From assembly GCF_002013375.1 (NCBI RefSeq), contig NZ_MAEW01000003.1:496001-560000 (forward strand): a DNA stretch of 64,000 nt, given 5' to 3'. This DNA is from Mycobacterium sp. D16Q13 (GTDB lineage Bacteria; Actinomycetota; Actinomycetes; Mycobacteriales; Mycobacteriaceae). Positions 51,299 through 62,309 of the stretch are shown here, in pieces. The position numbers and the translations under genes are program-made. Under the pieces are notes generated by a model that saw nothing but the letters and a program-made list of their open reading frames with translations, did no database searches and had not been told where the DNA came from. Numbering within the stretch: the stretch's first letter is position 1; each line of letters starts with the position of its first letter.

Positions 51299-51748
51299 TC
51301 AGTACTGACTGCAGACCCTCCACGAGCCGTCTTCCTTGACGAAGGAGACGTCCGCGGTGAGCTTGTTGTCCTCGGATTTCATGTAGTGATAGGTCACCGT
51401 CGCGGTCGCGGTATCCCCGCTGATCTTCACGTCCTTGACGTCGTCCACGTACCGGTTTCCGTGCGATGCCTCGGATTTGTCCTGTGCGGCAATCACATTC
51501 TTTTCCGGCGTGACAATGGCCCGGCAGCTGTTCGCCACATAGTCGGCATACGCACGTCGCTGCAGCGCGTCATTCTGCGCGACCACGGACTGCCCCACCC
51601 TGCCCTCTTCGGTGAGGCCGTCGCCCGTCCGGAAGAACGCCGATATCGCGATACCGATCACCACGATTCCAAAGATCGCCGCCCCGGCGATGAATGGTGC
51701 AGGACTCCCGGTGTCCTCGTGATCGGCGGCCTGCTCGTCGGGTGTCAC
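51299..51748 (-). CDS. single-pass membrane protein with exported NTF2-like domain
   Basis: A 149-aa protein with a short cytoplasmic tail, one membrane helix at about residues 20-42 (APFIAGAAIFGIVVIGIAIS) and an extracytoplasmic domain. The C-terminal pattern (VKISGDTATATVTYHY, then EDGSWRVCSQY) is that of small SnoaL/DUF4878-type domains found on many mycobacterial cell-envelope proteins. Function unknown. The GTG start overlaps the purT stop (GTGA). Confidence 0.78.
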   Translation of the reverse strand: MTPDEQAADHEDTGSPAPFIAGAAIFGIVVIGIAISAFFRTGDGLTEEGRVGQSVVAQNDALQRRAYADYVANSCRAIVTPEKNVIAAQDKSEASHGNRYVDDVKDVKISGDTATATVTYHYMKSEDNKLTADVSFVKEDGSWRVCSQY

Positions 51749-53136
51749 CGCAGATGCCGGGCGACCTGTTGGGCACGGCTCAGCGCCAGCGCGGTGTTGG
51801 GTGCGGTCGCCAGTGCCACGCCGACGCGGCGACGCCGGTGGATCTCCGAATGCCCGAACATCCGAAGATCGCTCTCCGGTATCTGCAGCGCCTCGTCGAG
51901 CTGCCGCGACGAGGGACCAGGGCCGTCGCCGTAGACCACCTCGGCGGCCGCCGGCGACACCAAAATGGTGTCGATCGGCACACCCAGCACCGCGCGCGCG
52001 TGCATATCGAACTCGGACAAGCGCTGCGATCGCACGGTCACCAGCCCGGAGTCATAGGGCCGCGCACTCACGTCGCAGAAGTACACCTCGTCGCCGCGGA
52101 CAAATAGTTCGACGCCGTAGACACCATGCCCGCCAAGGGCATTGACCGCCCTGGCGGCAATCGACCGGGCCAGCTCCAGGGCCGCCTGACTCAGCGGTTG
52201 CGGCTGCCACATCTGCAGCGCATCCGTGCCGCTCTGCCGATGCGCGATGGGCTCGCAGAAATACAGTCTGGTCGCCCCGCCGACCCCGGCTGTCCGCACC
52301 GTGAGCAGCGTGATCTCGTAGTCGATCTCCACCACGGTTTCCACCAGCACCCGCTGGCTGCCTCCGATGTTCGACGCGACGGCCTGATCCCACGCCGGTT
52401 CGGCATCACTGTCACGCAGCACCACCGATTGGCCTTGGCCGTAGGCGGCCGACACCGGACGCACCACAACCGGGAAACCCGCGGTCTCGAGAACCTTGTG
52501 CAGCTCCTCGACCGAGTTCGCGAACCAGTACGCGGGCGTGGGCAGGCCCAGGTCCTCGGCGGCCATCCGCCGCATCGCCTCGCGATCGCCGGCCATCCGG
52601 ACGGCCTTAGCCGTCGGAATCACCTGGGTGACCTTGCCCTCGGCCAATTTGTCGAGCGCCTCGCCCGACGCCGTCTCGACCAGCGGCACCACGAATCGGG
52701 GCCGTTCTTTCTCGACGAGCGCCAGCAGGCTCTCCGACTCACCAATCGGCGCGAGCACCGAACGGTCTGCGGCGGTATGGGCAGGTCCGCCCTCGCCGGT
52801 ATCCACCACGACCACCTCAGCGCCCAGACGCTGGAAGGAGATGGCCAGTTCCCTGGCCAATTCACCCGACCCCAGCAGCATGACGGTGGTGCGGTTGACG
52901 GCCACGGGTTCCGGTGCCTTCGACGCCGGGGACTCGGTGCTGGCCAGTTCGGAGAGGGGTTTCACGCTGTTGGCAGCCTTAGCAGCCTTAGCGGACTTGG
53001 CGCCATTGGTGGCACGCACGGCGTCTTCGGTCACCGGCGCGGCCTCGGCGGGCCCGGGCTCGACGGTGCCCGTGGAACCCGTCGAGCCGTGCTCGCTGGG
53101 GGGCGAACCCTCCTGCGTCACCACGATGCCTTTCAC
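51745..53136 (-). CDS. purT: formate-dependent phosphoribosylglycinamide formyltransferase
   Basis: A 463-aa ATP-grasp enzyme that formylates GAR with formate and ATP in purine synthesis. The core starts at VMLLGSGELARELAISFQRL and includes PVVVRPVSAAYGQGQSVV and GHGVYGVELFVRGDEVYFCD with the metal-binding residues. About 80 residues precede the core, with a low-complexity Ala/Lys stretch (NGAKSAKAAKAANSVKP), longer than in E. coli PurT (392 aa). The start is uncertain: GTG 53136 has GGAAGG only one base ahead, and GTGs at 53124 or 53121 fit better for spacing. Confidence 0.92.
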   Translation of the reverse strand: MKGIVVTQEGSPPSEHGSTGSTGTVEPGPAEAAPVTEDAVRATNGAKSAKAAKAANSVKPLSELASTESPASKAPEPVAVNRTTVMLLGSGELARELAISFQRLGAEVVVVDTGEGGPAHTAADRSVLAPIGESESLLALVEKERPRFVVPLVETASGEALDKLAEGKVTQVIPTAKAVRMAGDREAMRRMAAEDLGLPTPAYWFANSVEELHKVLETAGFPVVVRPVSAAYGQGQSVVLRDSDAEPAWDQAVASNIGGSQRVLVETVVEIDYEITLLTVRTAGVGGATRLYFCEPIAHRQSGTDALQMWQPQPLSQAALELARSIAARAVNALGGHGVYGVELFVRGDEVYFCDVSARPYDSGLVTVRSQRLSEFDMHARAVLGVPIDTILVSPAAAEVVYGDGPGPSSRQLDEALQIPESDLRMFGHSEIHRRRRVGVALATAPNTALALSRAQQVARHLR

Positions 53137-53198
53137 GCCTTCCGGTCGACCTGTAGCCCTATTGGACCGTGCCTAGCGTGCCAGATTGCCACACATCC

Positions 53199-53516
53199 TC
53201 AACCGAGAGTGCTGTGGACATAACACCAGCGCCAATCCTCACCCGGCTCGTGTGACCGCATCACCGGATGCCCCGAGGCATGAAAATGTGCGGTGGCGTG
53301 CTGGTGGGGGCTCGAATCACAGCAGCTGACCCGGCCGCATTCCAGACACAACCGCAAATGGGCCCACACCTGCTCACCCAGTGCCGCGCAGTCCTCGCAC
53401 TGCCCCGGGGTCCGGGGCTGTGGGTCTTGCCCGGTGGCGGCGGCCAGCTCAGGACAGAGGCCTTCGCCCTGTGTCGACTCGGGAGCGGCGGATCCACGCC
53501 GGAACAGCCGCTTCAT
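53199..53516 (-). CDS. UBP-type zinc finger protein
   Basis: A 105-aa protein that is almost entirely a ZnF-UBP domain. Cys/His ligands lie in QCEDCAALG, LRLCLECGRVSCCDSSPHQH and HFHASGHPVM. In eukaryotes the domain binds the ubiquitin C-terminus; its bacterial role is unknown. It is divergent, across 60 bp, from a CPA1 Na+/H+ antiporter gene. In other actinobacteria ZnF-UBP domains occur next to or fused to such antiporters, so the two are likely linked in function. Confidence 0.88.
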   Translation of the reverse strand: MKRLFRRGSAAPESTQGEGLCPELAAATGQDPQPRTPGQCEDCAALGEQVWAHLRLCLECGRVSCCDSSPHQHATAHFHASGHPVMRSHEPGEDWRWCYVHSTLG

Positions 53517-53576
53517 ATATGCCCTCTCAACATGCCCGCTTAGGCGCCAGAACCGCTCTCCGCACAGAATACGAAG

Positions 53577-55157
53577 GTGAACGTTTCCCTGCTGGCGGTA
53601 CTGACGGTTGCCCTGGTCCTGGCCGCGATTTCCCGGCGATTTGGGCTTCCGACCCCGTTGGTGCTGGTCGTAGCCGGATTAGCGGCCACCGCCATCCCCG
53701 GCCTGCCGTCCATCGAGATGGATCCGGACCTCGTCCTGTTCGTGATCTTGCCGCCGCTGCTGTACACGACGGCGCTCGAAAGCTCCTACGTCAACCTGCG
53801 CAAGAACATGCGGGCGGTCAGCAGCCTCGCCGTGCTGCTTCCGCTGCTCACCACCGTTGCGGTCGGGTTCGTGGCCTTTTACACCGTCCCCGAGCTGCCG
53901 TTGGCCGGCGCACTCGTGCTGGGTGCCATCGTGGCACCGCCCGACGCGGTATCGGCCACCGCGATCGGCCGGCGCCTGGGGCTGCCGCGCAACATCATGA
54001 CGCTGCTGGGCGGCGAAAGTCTGCTCAATGACGCGACAGCGCTCACCGCGTACCGGGTGGCGATAGCCGCGGCGATCGGGCTCGGCGCCACCGTGGCCGA
54101 CGGGCTCAAGATTTTCGCGCTCGCGGCCATCGGCGGGGTGCTCGTCGGGTTCATCATCGGCAAATTGGTCAACATCATCCGGTGCAAGCTCGATGATCCT
54201 CTGTCCGAGAGCGCCATCGGCCTGGTGGTGCCGTTCTTCGCGTACCTGCTCGCCGAGGAGATTCATGGCTCGGGCGTGATCGCCGTCGTGGTCGCCGGGC
54301 TCATGCTGGGACACCGCTCGGTGCACGCCGGATACGCCACCCGGCTCCAGGACGACGCGGTGTGGAAGGCCGTGCAGCTGCTGCTGGAATCCTTCGCCTT
54401 CCTGCTCATCGGGTTGCAGCTGCCCAAGGTCGTCGAAGGACTACGAGGCCTGTCCTTCGCCACCATCGTGCTGTCTTCGATCGCGGTGCTCTCCACGGTG
54501 ATCGTGGTGCGCATCCTGTTCGTCTTCGCGTTCGCGTATATGCGTCCACCCGGCCAACGACCCTCGGCGCGTGGGGTTTTCGTGGTGGCATGGGCCGGAA
54601 TGCGGGGCGTGGTGTCCCTGGCGATGGCCTTCGCGGTACCACTGACCACCATCACCGGCGAGCCCCTGCCCGGGCACCCGCACATCGTGTTCCTGACCTT
54701 CGTCGTGGTGGTGGGAACCCTTCTGTTGCATGGGCTTACCCTGCCGTGGGTGATCCGGGTACTCGGCGTGCAAAGCGATGACGAACGCAAGGACGCGCTC
54801 GCCGAGGCCGCCGCTCAGGACAAGGCCGCCCGTGCGGCCGCGGACCGTCTCGAGGAACTTCTCGATGACAATGACGGCATCGAGGACACCAATGTGCGCA
54901 GCCGCGCCGCAGAAATCCTGCGGCACTGGAACACCCGCCGCCGCAACGCGGCGTGGGAGCGCCTCGGTCGCAGCGACGAAGACGCCGGCGAGAGCCCCAT
55001 GGCGGCATTCCGGAATCTGCGGCTGGAGATGCTCGAGAAGGAGCGCGAGGTGTTCATCGCCGAACGCGACGCGGGCAATATCGACGACGAGGTGCTGCGC
55101 ACCGTGCTCCGCGGACTCGACCTCGAAGAGGCCACCATGAATCAGGCCGACCGGTAG
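53577..55157 (+). CDS. CPA1 family Na+/H+ antiporter
   Basis: A 526-aa antiporter with about twelve membrane helices (residues 1-400) and a charged cytosolic tail of about 125 residues. The ion-binding region of helix 5 reads GAIVAPPDAVSATAIGRRL, and MRGVVSLAMAFAVPL is the conserved arginine-containing helix. The soluble tail is helical and rich in Glu, Arg and Asp. The GTG at 53577 begins directly with the first helix; no good ribosome site is seen, so leaderless translation is possible. Confidence 0.92.
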   Translation: MNVSLLAVLTVALVLAAISRRFGLPTPLVLVVAGLAATAIPGLPSIEMDPDLVLFVILPPLLYTTALESSYVNLRKNMRAVSSLAVLLPLLTTVAVGFVAFYTVPELPLAGALVLGAIVAPPDAVSATAIGRRLGLPRNIMTLLGGESLLNDATALTAYRVAIAAAIGLGATVADGLKIFALAAIGGVLVGFIIGKLVNIIRCKLDDPLSESAIGLVVPFFAYLLAEEIHGSGVIAVVVAGLMLGHRSVHAGYATRLQDDAVWKAVQLLLESFAFLLIGLQLPKVVEGLRGLSFATIVLSSIAVLSTVIVVRILFVFAFAYMRPPGQRPSARGVFVVAWAGMRGVVSLAMAFAVPLTTITGEPLPGHPHIVFLTFVVVVGTLLLHGLTLPWVIRVLGVQSDDERKDALAEAAAQDKAARAAADRLEELLDDNDGIEDTNVRSRAAEILRHWNTRRRNAAWERLGRSDEDAGESPMAAFRNLRLEMLEKEREVFIAERDAGNIDDEVLRTVLRGLDLEEATMNQADR

Positions 55158-55161
55158 CCGC

Positions 55162-57947
<2,786 letters not shown>

Positions 57948-57956
57948 CTTTTGCCC

Positions 57957-58721
57957 GTGAACGTCACGCAGTCGGTCCGGCCCAGCCCTGTCTTTCTCGC
58001 GCTCGTCGCAGTCACCGTCGCCGGGGCGGTGCTCGCATGGCTCGGCGGCAATTCGACCGAGCTGCTGGCCCGCGGCGGAGTGTTTGTCTTCGTGTTCGCC
58101 GGCTGGGTGGTGTCCCTGTGTCTGCACGAGTTCGGGCATGCCTATACCGCGTGGCGTTTCGGCGACACCGGTGCGCGCGGATATCTGACGTTGAACCCGC
58201 TGCAATACACCGATCCGGTGCTCTCCATCGTGTTGCCCCTCGTGTTCATCGCCCTCGGCGGCATCGGGCTCCCGGGTGGCGCCGTGTACGTGCACACCGC
58301 GGGCATGAGCAACCGGCAGCGCACCCTGGTGAGCGTGGCCGGGCCGAGCGCCAACGCCATCCTCGCGGTGCTGATTCTGGGAACGACGGCGCTTTTCGCC
58401 GACCGCGAGCACATCGTGTTCTGGGCAGCCATGGCCTATCTGGGTTTTCTTCAGGTGACGGCGGTGGTGCTCAACCTGCTGCCGGTGCCGGGCCTGGACG
58501 GTTACGGTGCGCTCGAACCCCATCTGAGCCCGAACACGCAGCGCGCGCTCGGCAATGCCAAGACGTTCGGATTCTTGATCCTGTTCGTGCTGCTGATGTC
58601 GCCACCGATCAACAGGGCATTCTTCGACGCCGTCTACTGGATCGTCGCGTCATTGGGTGTCGACCCCGATCTCTCCCGCGTGGGCGGCTGGCTGTTCCGC
58701 TTCTGGGGCAAGCTGCTCTAA
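57957..58721 (+). CDS. M50 site-2 protease family membrane protein (Rv0359-like)
   Basis: A 254-aa intramembrane metalloprotease with six hydrophobic segments. The zinc motif is LCLHEFGHAYTAW (HExxH), and the third ligand lies in LLPVPGLDGYG (NxxPxxxxDG type). Position matches M. tuberculosis Rv0359. The GTG at 57957 is chosen; a TTG 6 nt upstream is possible. No dedicated substrate is visible nearby. Confidence 0.88.
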   Translation: MNVTQSVRPSPVFLALVAVTVAGAVLAWLGGNSTELLARGGVFVFVFAGWVVSLCLHEFGHAYTAWRFGDTGARGYLTLNPLQYTDPVLSIVLPLVFIALGGIGLPGGAVYVHTAGMSNRQRTLVSVAGPSANAILAVLILGTTALFADREHIVFWAAMAYLGFLQVTAVVLNLLPVPGLDGYGALEPHLSPNTQRALGNAKTFGFLILFVLLMSPPINRAFFDAVYWIVASLGVDPDLSRVGGWLFRFWGKLL

Positions 58722-58734
58722 CCGCGCCCGATCC

Positions 58735-59655
58735 CTACCAGTTGGCGTGCTCTTCGCAATGCTCTTGCGCCTCAGGTGGTTCCACCTGAATCGTGGCATG
58801 GGGAAGACCGCGCTCGGCGAGCACGGACCGCGCCCCGGCGAGCACCTGCGCCGCGTCGGCGGTGCTGGTCAGGTGCGCGGTGGCCATGTCCTTGCCGGGC
58901 ACCAGGGTCCACACATGCAAATCGTGCACGCTGGTCACACCGTCGACCGCCAGCAGCGCGGCACGTAGTTCTTCGACGTCGATGTGCTTGGGCGACGTCT
59001 CCGTCAGGATGCGCAGCGCGGCCCGCGCCAGCGAGAACGCCCGCGGCAGAATCCACAGCGAAATCAGTACGCCAACAACGATATCGGCGTACTTCCAGCC
59101 GGTGGTCAGGGTGATGATGGCGGCCACGAGCACCCCGACGCTGCCGACGGCATCGGCCAGCACCTCCATGTACGCGCCGCGCACCGCAAGACTGCTCTCG
59201 GCGTGTGAACGCAGCAGCCAGATCACCACCACGTTGGCGGCCAGCCCGGCCAGTGCGACAACCATCATCGGCAGCCCCGGCACTTCCGGAGGCGCGCCAC
59301 TGGTGAGACGTTCCACCGCCTCGTACATCACGAACGCCGCGATGCCGGTGAGCAGCGCCGCGTTGACGATCGCGGTGAGCACCTCTGCCCGGTGCCATCC
59401 GTAGGTCCTTGCCGCCGAGGTGCTTCCGCGGCGGGCCAGCAGAATGGCGCTGAGCCCCATGATGAGCCCGACCAGGTCGGTGAGCATGTGCCCGGCATCG
59501 GCCAACAGGGCCAACGAGTTGATCAGCAGGGCGACGACGAGTTCGAGCACAAAGAACGAACCGACAATGCCCAGCGAGACGCACATGCGTCCCACTCGGA
59601 CATCGGCCGGATTGGCTGAACTGGCGACGTGCGAGTGATCGTGTCCGGCTCCCAC
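58735..59655 (-). CDS. cation diffusion facilitator metal exporter
   Basis: A 306-aa CDF transporter with six helices and a C-terminal cytosolic ferredoxin-like domain. The metal site is seen as LLADAGHMLTD in helix 2 and EVLADAVGS in helix 5, the pattern of Zn2+/Cd2+/Co2+ exporters. The N-terminus is His-rich (GHDHSH) and the tail ends EHCEEHANW. The GTG at 59655 has AGGAG six bases ahead, which fixes the start. Two interleaved palindromes lie 21-46 nt upstream and suggest control by a metal-responsive repressor. Confidence 0.92.
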   Translation of the reverse strand: MGAGHDHSHVASSANPADVRVGRMCVSLGIVGSFFVLELVVALLINSLALLADAGHMLTDLVGLIMGLSAILLARRGSTSAARTYGWHRAEVLTAIVNAALLTGIAAFVMYEAVERLTSGAPPEVPGLPMMVVALAGLAANVVVIWLLRSHAESSLAVRGAYMEVLADAVGSVGVLVAAIITLTTGWKYADIVVGVLISLWILPRAFSLARAALRILTETSPKHIDVEELRAALLAVDGVTSVHDLHVWTLVPGKDMATAHLTSTADAAQVLAGARSVLAERGLPHATIQVEPPEAQEHCEEHANW

Positions 59656-59675
59656 GGTGGCTCCTCTCGACCTCT

Positions 59676-59701
59676 CGAACTTATATGCAAAAGTTCGCAT
59701 A
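59676..59701. promoter_or_regulatory. interleaved palindromes, candidate metalloregulator operator of the CDF gene
   Basis: CGAACTT (59676-59682) and AAGTTCG (59691-59697) form a perfect inverted repeat with an 8-bp spacer. Shifted by about 8 bp, TATGC (59684-59688) and GCATA (59697-59701) form a second with the same spacer. The site is A/T-rich amid G+C-rich DNA and overlaps TATAAG, a possible -10 on the minus strand. ArsR/SmtB repressors use sites of this kind, but no such gene is adjacent. Confidence 0.6.
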
Positions 59702-59733
59702 GGCCAATGGGTCCGCTCGTCCGCCCCTTACCC

Positions 59734-59787
59734 CGCCGACACGCCGTGACATGCCGAACGATCCGCGCATAACGCGGCGTGTCGGCG
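59734..59787. terminator. hairpin with 13-bp perfect stem
   Basis: CGCCGACACGCCG (59734-59746) and CGGCGTGTCGGCG (59775-59787) are exact reverse complements around a 28-nt loop. It lies downstream of the DUF3151 gene and upstream of the CDF promoter, so it should insulate the two. On the plus strand GGTTTT follows; on the minus strand there is no U-run. Confidence 0.65.
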
Positions 59788-59811
59788 AGAAGGTTTTAGG
59801 GAGCGCCGACG

Positions 59812-60240
59812 TCAGGACGTGAGCAACGCGGGGCGGGCCGCCGGATCGCAGTCATCGAGCAGATCGCAGCACCGCGCGAACTCGTGGTTCTCGCCGATCA
59901 ACTGAGCGGCACGCGCGAGGGCCGCCACCGCCCGCAGGAAGCCACGATTGGGCTCATGCGAATACGGCACCGGACCAAAGCCCTTCCATCCGTTCCGTCG
60001 CAACTGGTCCAGGCCGCGGTGATACCCGGTGCGCGCGAAGGCGTAGGCGGTGACGGTGCTGCCGACGGACCCGTCACCGTCCAGCGCGTTCTCGGCCAGT
60101 TCGGCCCAGGCGATCGAGGCGGACGGATAGGCCGCCGCCACCGCGGCGGGATCCTGCCCGTTGAGCAGGGCTGACTCGGCGTCCTCATCTCCGGGTAGCA
60201 GCACCGGCTCGGGACCCAGCAGATCATGCATTGGACTCAT
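59812..60240 (-). CDS. DUF3151 family protein (Rv0360c-like)
   Basis: A 142-aa soluble protein, near the length of M. tuberculosis Rv0360c. It contains YPSASIAWAELAENAL, AYAFARTGYHRGLDQLRRNG and GFGPVPYSHEPNRGFLRAVA, the conserved core of DUF3151. It looks all-helical with no catalytic motif. Function unknown. The ATG at 60240 begins MSPMHDLLGPEP; a longer frame exists but is not conserved. Confidence 0.88.
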   Translation of the reverse strand: MSPMHDLLGPEPVLLPGDEDAESALLNGQDPAAVAAAYPSASIAWAELAENALDGDGSVGSTVTAYAFARTGYHRGLDQLRRNGWKGFGPVPYSHEPNRGFLRAVAALARAAQLIGENHEFARCCDLLDDCDPAARPALLTS

Positions 60241-60344
60241 GGAAACCATTCTGACGCGAACCGCCTCCCGCGATCGCGATAGGGTGGGCGCGGTCGATCG
60301 CGCCTGCGCAAAAGAGCGCTCAGCACGGATAAGGAACGAGACGC

Positions 60345-61124
60345 ATGGCGAACCCCACCGGTGGAAATTCCGAGGCCAAGCCCGACTCACAGGGCGAGAA
60401 GCCTGCGGACTCCGCCGAGCAGCCGGAAGGCGCCGCGAATACCCCGGAGATATCCGACACCGCCGACACCGGACCGGTCCCCTCGCTCGATGACGCCCAG
60501 ACCGTCGTGATGGCTCCCGCTAAGCCCGACGTTCCGCGCTACACGGCACCGGGATTCGACGCCAACAAGACCGAGATGATCGCGCCCGTCGGCGACGATC
60601 CGAAAACCGAGCTCATCGCGCCGCTGGCGACCCAGGCCCGCCCGAAGGTCGCCACCCCCGAGACGATCGCTCCTCGCAAGGAGGAGAAGCGCAGCTGGGG
60701 CTGGGTGATCGCGCTGGCACTCGTCGTCGCCGCGCTGGCGGCGGTGATCGTCCTTGCCGCGGTCGTCATCTCGCGCACCACCGCACCGAAGGCGTCACAA
60801 GAAGAGCTGGTGCGCACCAGCATTCAGAACTACGACAACGCCATCCAGACCGGCAACCTGGCAGCGCTGCGGACAATCACGTGCGGCGAAACCCGTGACG
60901 GTTACGTCCGCTACCCCGACGCCGAGTGGTCCCAGACGTATCAGAAGGTGGCGGCCGCCAAGCAGTATCCAGTGGTAGCCAGCATCGACGAGGTTGTGGT
61001 CAACGGTGAGCACGCTGAGGCCAACGTCACCTCCTTCATGGCGTTCGCGCCGCAGACCCGCTCATCGCGCAGCTTCGATCTGCAGTTCCGCGACAAGGAA
61101 TGGAAGATCTGCCAGTCCGATTAA
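60345..61124 (+). CDS. Rv0361-like single-pass membrane protein
   Basis: A 259-aa protein. The first 115 residues are an acidic, Pro/Ala/Thr-rich cytosolic region with short repeats (TVVMAPAKP, TEMIAPVGD, TELIAPLAT). One membrane helix follows at about residues 122-145, then an exported SnoaL/DUF4878-like domain that ends RSFDLQFRDKEWKICQSD. Thr-rich TxxxAP repeats could be phosphorylation sites for Ser/Thr kinases (inference). Same position as Rv0361, but mgtE, which follows Rv0361 in M. tuberculosis, is absent here. Confidence 0.83.
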   Translation: MANPTGGNSEAKPDSQGEKPADSAEQPEGAANTPEISDTADTGPVPSLDDAQTVVMAPAKPDVPRYTAPGFDANKTEMIAPVGDDPKTELIAPLATQARPKVATPETIAPRKEEKRSWGWVIALALVVAALAAVIVLAAVVISRTTAPKASQEELVRTSIQNYDNAIQTGNLAALRTITCGETRDGYVRYPDAEWSQTYQKVAAAKQYPVVASIDEVVVNGEHAEANVTSFMAFAPQTRSSRSFDLQFRDKEWKICQSD

Positions 61125-61131
61125 ACGCATG

Positions 61132-61167
61132 TCGCCGAGTGCGAGCGGTGATGCTCACACTCGGCGA
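61132..61167. terminator. bidirectional hairpin between Rv0361-like gene and fba
   Basis: TCGCCGAGTG (61132-61141) pairs with CACTCGGCGA (61158-61167). After one mismatch, GAGC pairs with GCTC, leaving a 6-nt loop. The 14-bp stem sits between convergent genes, as does the similar hairpin at 21618-21675, with which it shares the ACTCGG/CCGAGT core. No U-run follows on either strand. Confidence 0.72.
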
Positions 61168-61176
61168 AAACAGCGA

Positions 61177-62220
61177 CTACGCCATTCCGGCGGAGACCGA
61201 CCGGCCCGCCGACTTCAGGTCGTTGCAGGCCTCGATGACCCGCTCAGTCATGCTGGCCTCGGCCTTCTTCAGGTAGCTGCGCGGATCGTAGGTCTTCTTG
61301 TTGCCCACTTCACCGTCGATCTTGAGCACACCGTCGTAGTTGGCGAACATGTGCCCGGCGATCGGCCGGGTGAAGGCGTACTGGGTGTCGGTGTCAACGT
61401 TCATCTTCACCACGCCAAAGCGCAGCGAGTCCTCGATCTCCGACTTCAGCGAGCCCGAGCCGCCGTGGAACACGAAATCGAACGGCTTGGAGCCCTCCGG
61501 CAAGCCGAGCTTGGCCGAGGCGACGCGCTGCCCCTCTTCCAGCACCTCCGGCTTGAGTTTGACGTTGCCTGGCTTGTAGACACCGTGCACGTTGCCGAAG
61601 GTGGCCGCCAGCAGGTACCGGCCGTTCTCGCCGACACCGAGCGCATCCACCGTCTTCTCGAAGTCCTCGGACGAGGTGTAGAGCTTCTCGTTGATCTCGG
61701 CCTCGACACCGTCCTCTTCGCCTCCCACCACGCCGATCTCGACCTCGAGGATGATGTGAGCCTTTGCCGTGGCGGCCAGCAGTTCCTGCGCGATCTCGAG
61801 GTTTTCGCCGATCGGCACCGCCGAGCCATCCCACATGTGCGACTGGAACAACGGGTTCTGGCCAGCTGCCACGCGCTCCTGCGAAATGGCGATCAGCGGA
61901 CGCACAAAGCTGTCCAGCTTGTCCTTGGGGCAGTGGTCGGTGTGCAGGGCGACGGTAATGCCGTACTTGGCCGCGATGACGTGCGCGAACTCAGCAAGCG
62001 CGACCGCGCCGGTCACCATGTCCTTGACACCCAGACCGGAACCGAATTCCGCACCGCCGGTGGAGAATTGGATGATGCCGTCGCTGCCCGCGTCAGCGAA
62101 ACCCTTGATCGCGGCGTTGATCGATTCCGATGAGGTGCAGTTGATTGCCGGGAAGGCAAAAGAATGCTCCTTGGCCCGGTTCAGCATTTCGGCGTAGACC
62201 TCGGGCGTGGCGATGGGCAC
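61177..62220 (-). CDS. fba: class II fructose-bisphosphate aldolase
   Basis: A 347-aa zinc aldolase of glycolysis/gluconeogenesis, near-identical in pattern to M. tuberculosis Fba. Key stretches are FPAINCTSSESINAAIKGF, ALHTDHCPKDKLDS (catalytic Asp and zinc His), EVEIGVVGGEEDGV, TFGNVHGVYKPGNVKL and FHGGSGSLKSEI. The GTG at 62220 is preferred because it yields (M)PIATPEVYAEM as in M. tuberculosis and has GGAGG nine bases ahead; an ATG at 62235 is the alternative. Confidence 0.97.
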   Translation of the reverse strand: MPIATPEVYAEMLNRAKEHSFAFPAINCTSSESINAAIKGFADAGSDGIIQFSTGGAEFGSGLGVKDMVTGAVALAEFAHVIAAKYGITVALHTDHCPKDKLDSFVRPLIAISQERVAAGQNPLFQSHMWDGSAVPIGENLEIAQELLAATAKAHIILEVEIGVVGGEEDGVEAEINEKLYTSSEDFEKTVDALGVGENGRYLLAATFGNVHGVYKPGNVKLKPEVLEEGQRVASAKLGLPEGSKPFDFVFHGGSGSLKSEIEDSLRFGVVKMNVDTDTQYAFTRPIAGHMFANYDGVLKIDGEVGNKKTYDPRSYLKKAEASMTERVIEACNDLKSAGRSVSAGMA

Positions 62221-62309
62221 TTCGACGACCTCCATGTCAGCTCTGCGGATTCGCCCCTCACCATAAGGCAGCCAGGTTGACGATAGATATCGACGGTACT
62301 GTTGGCGCC

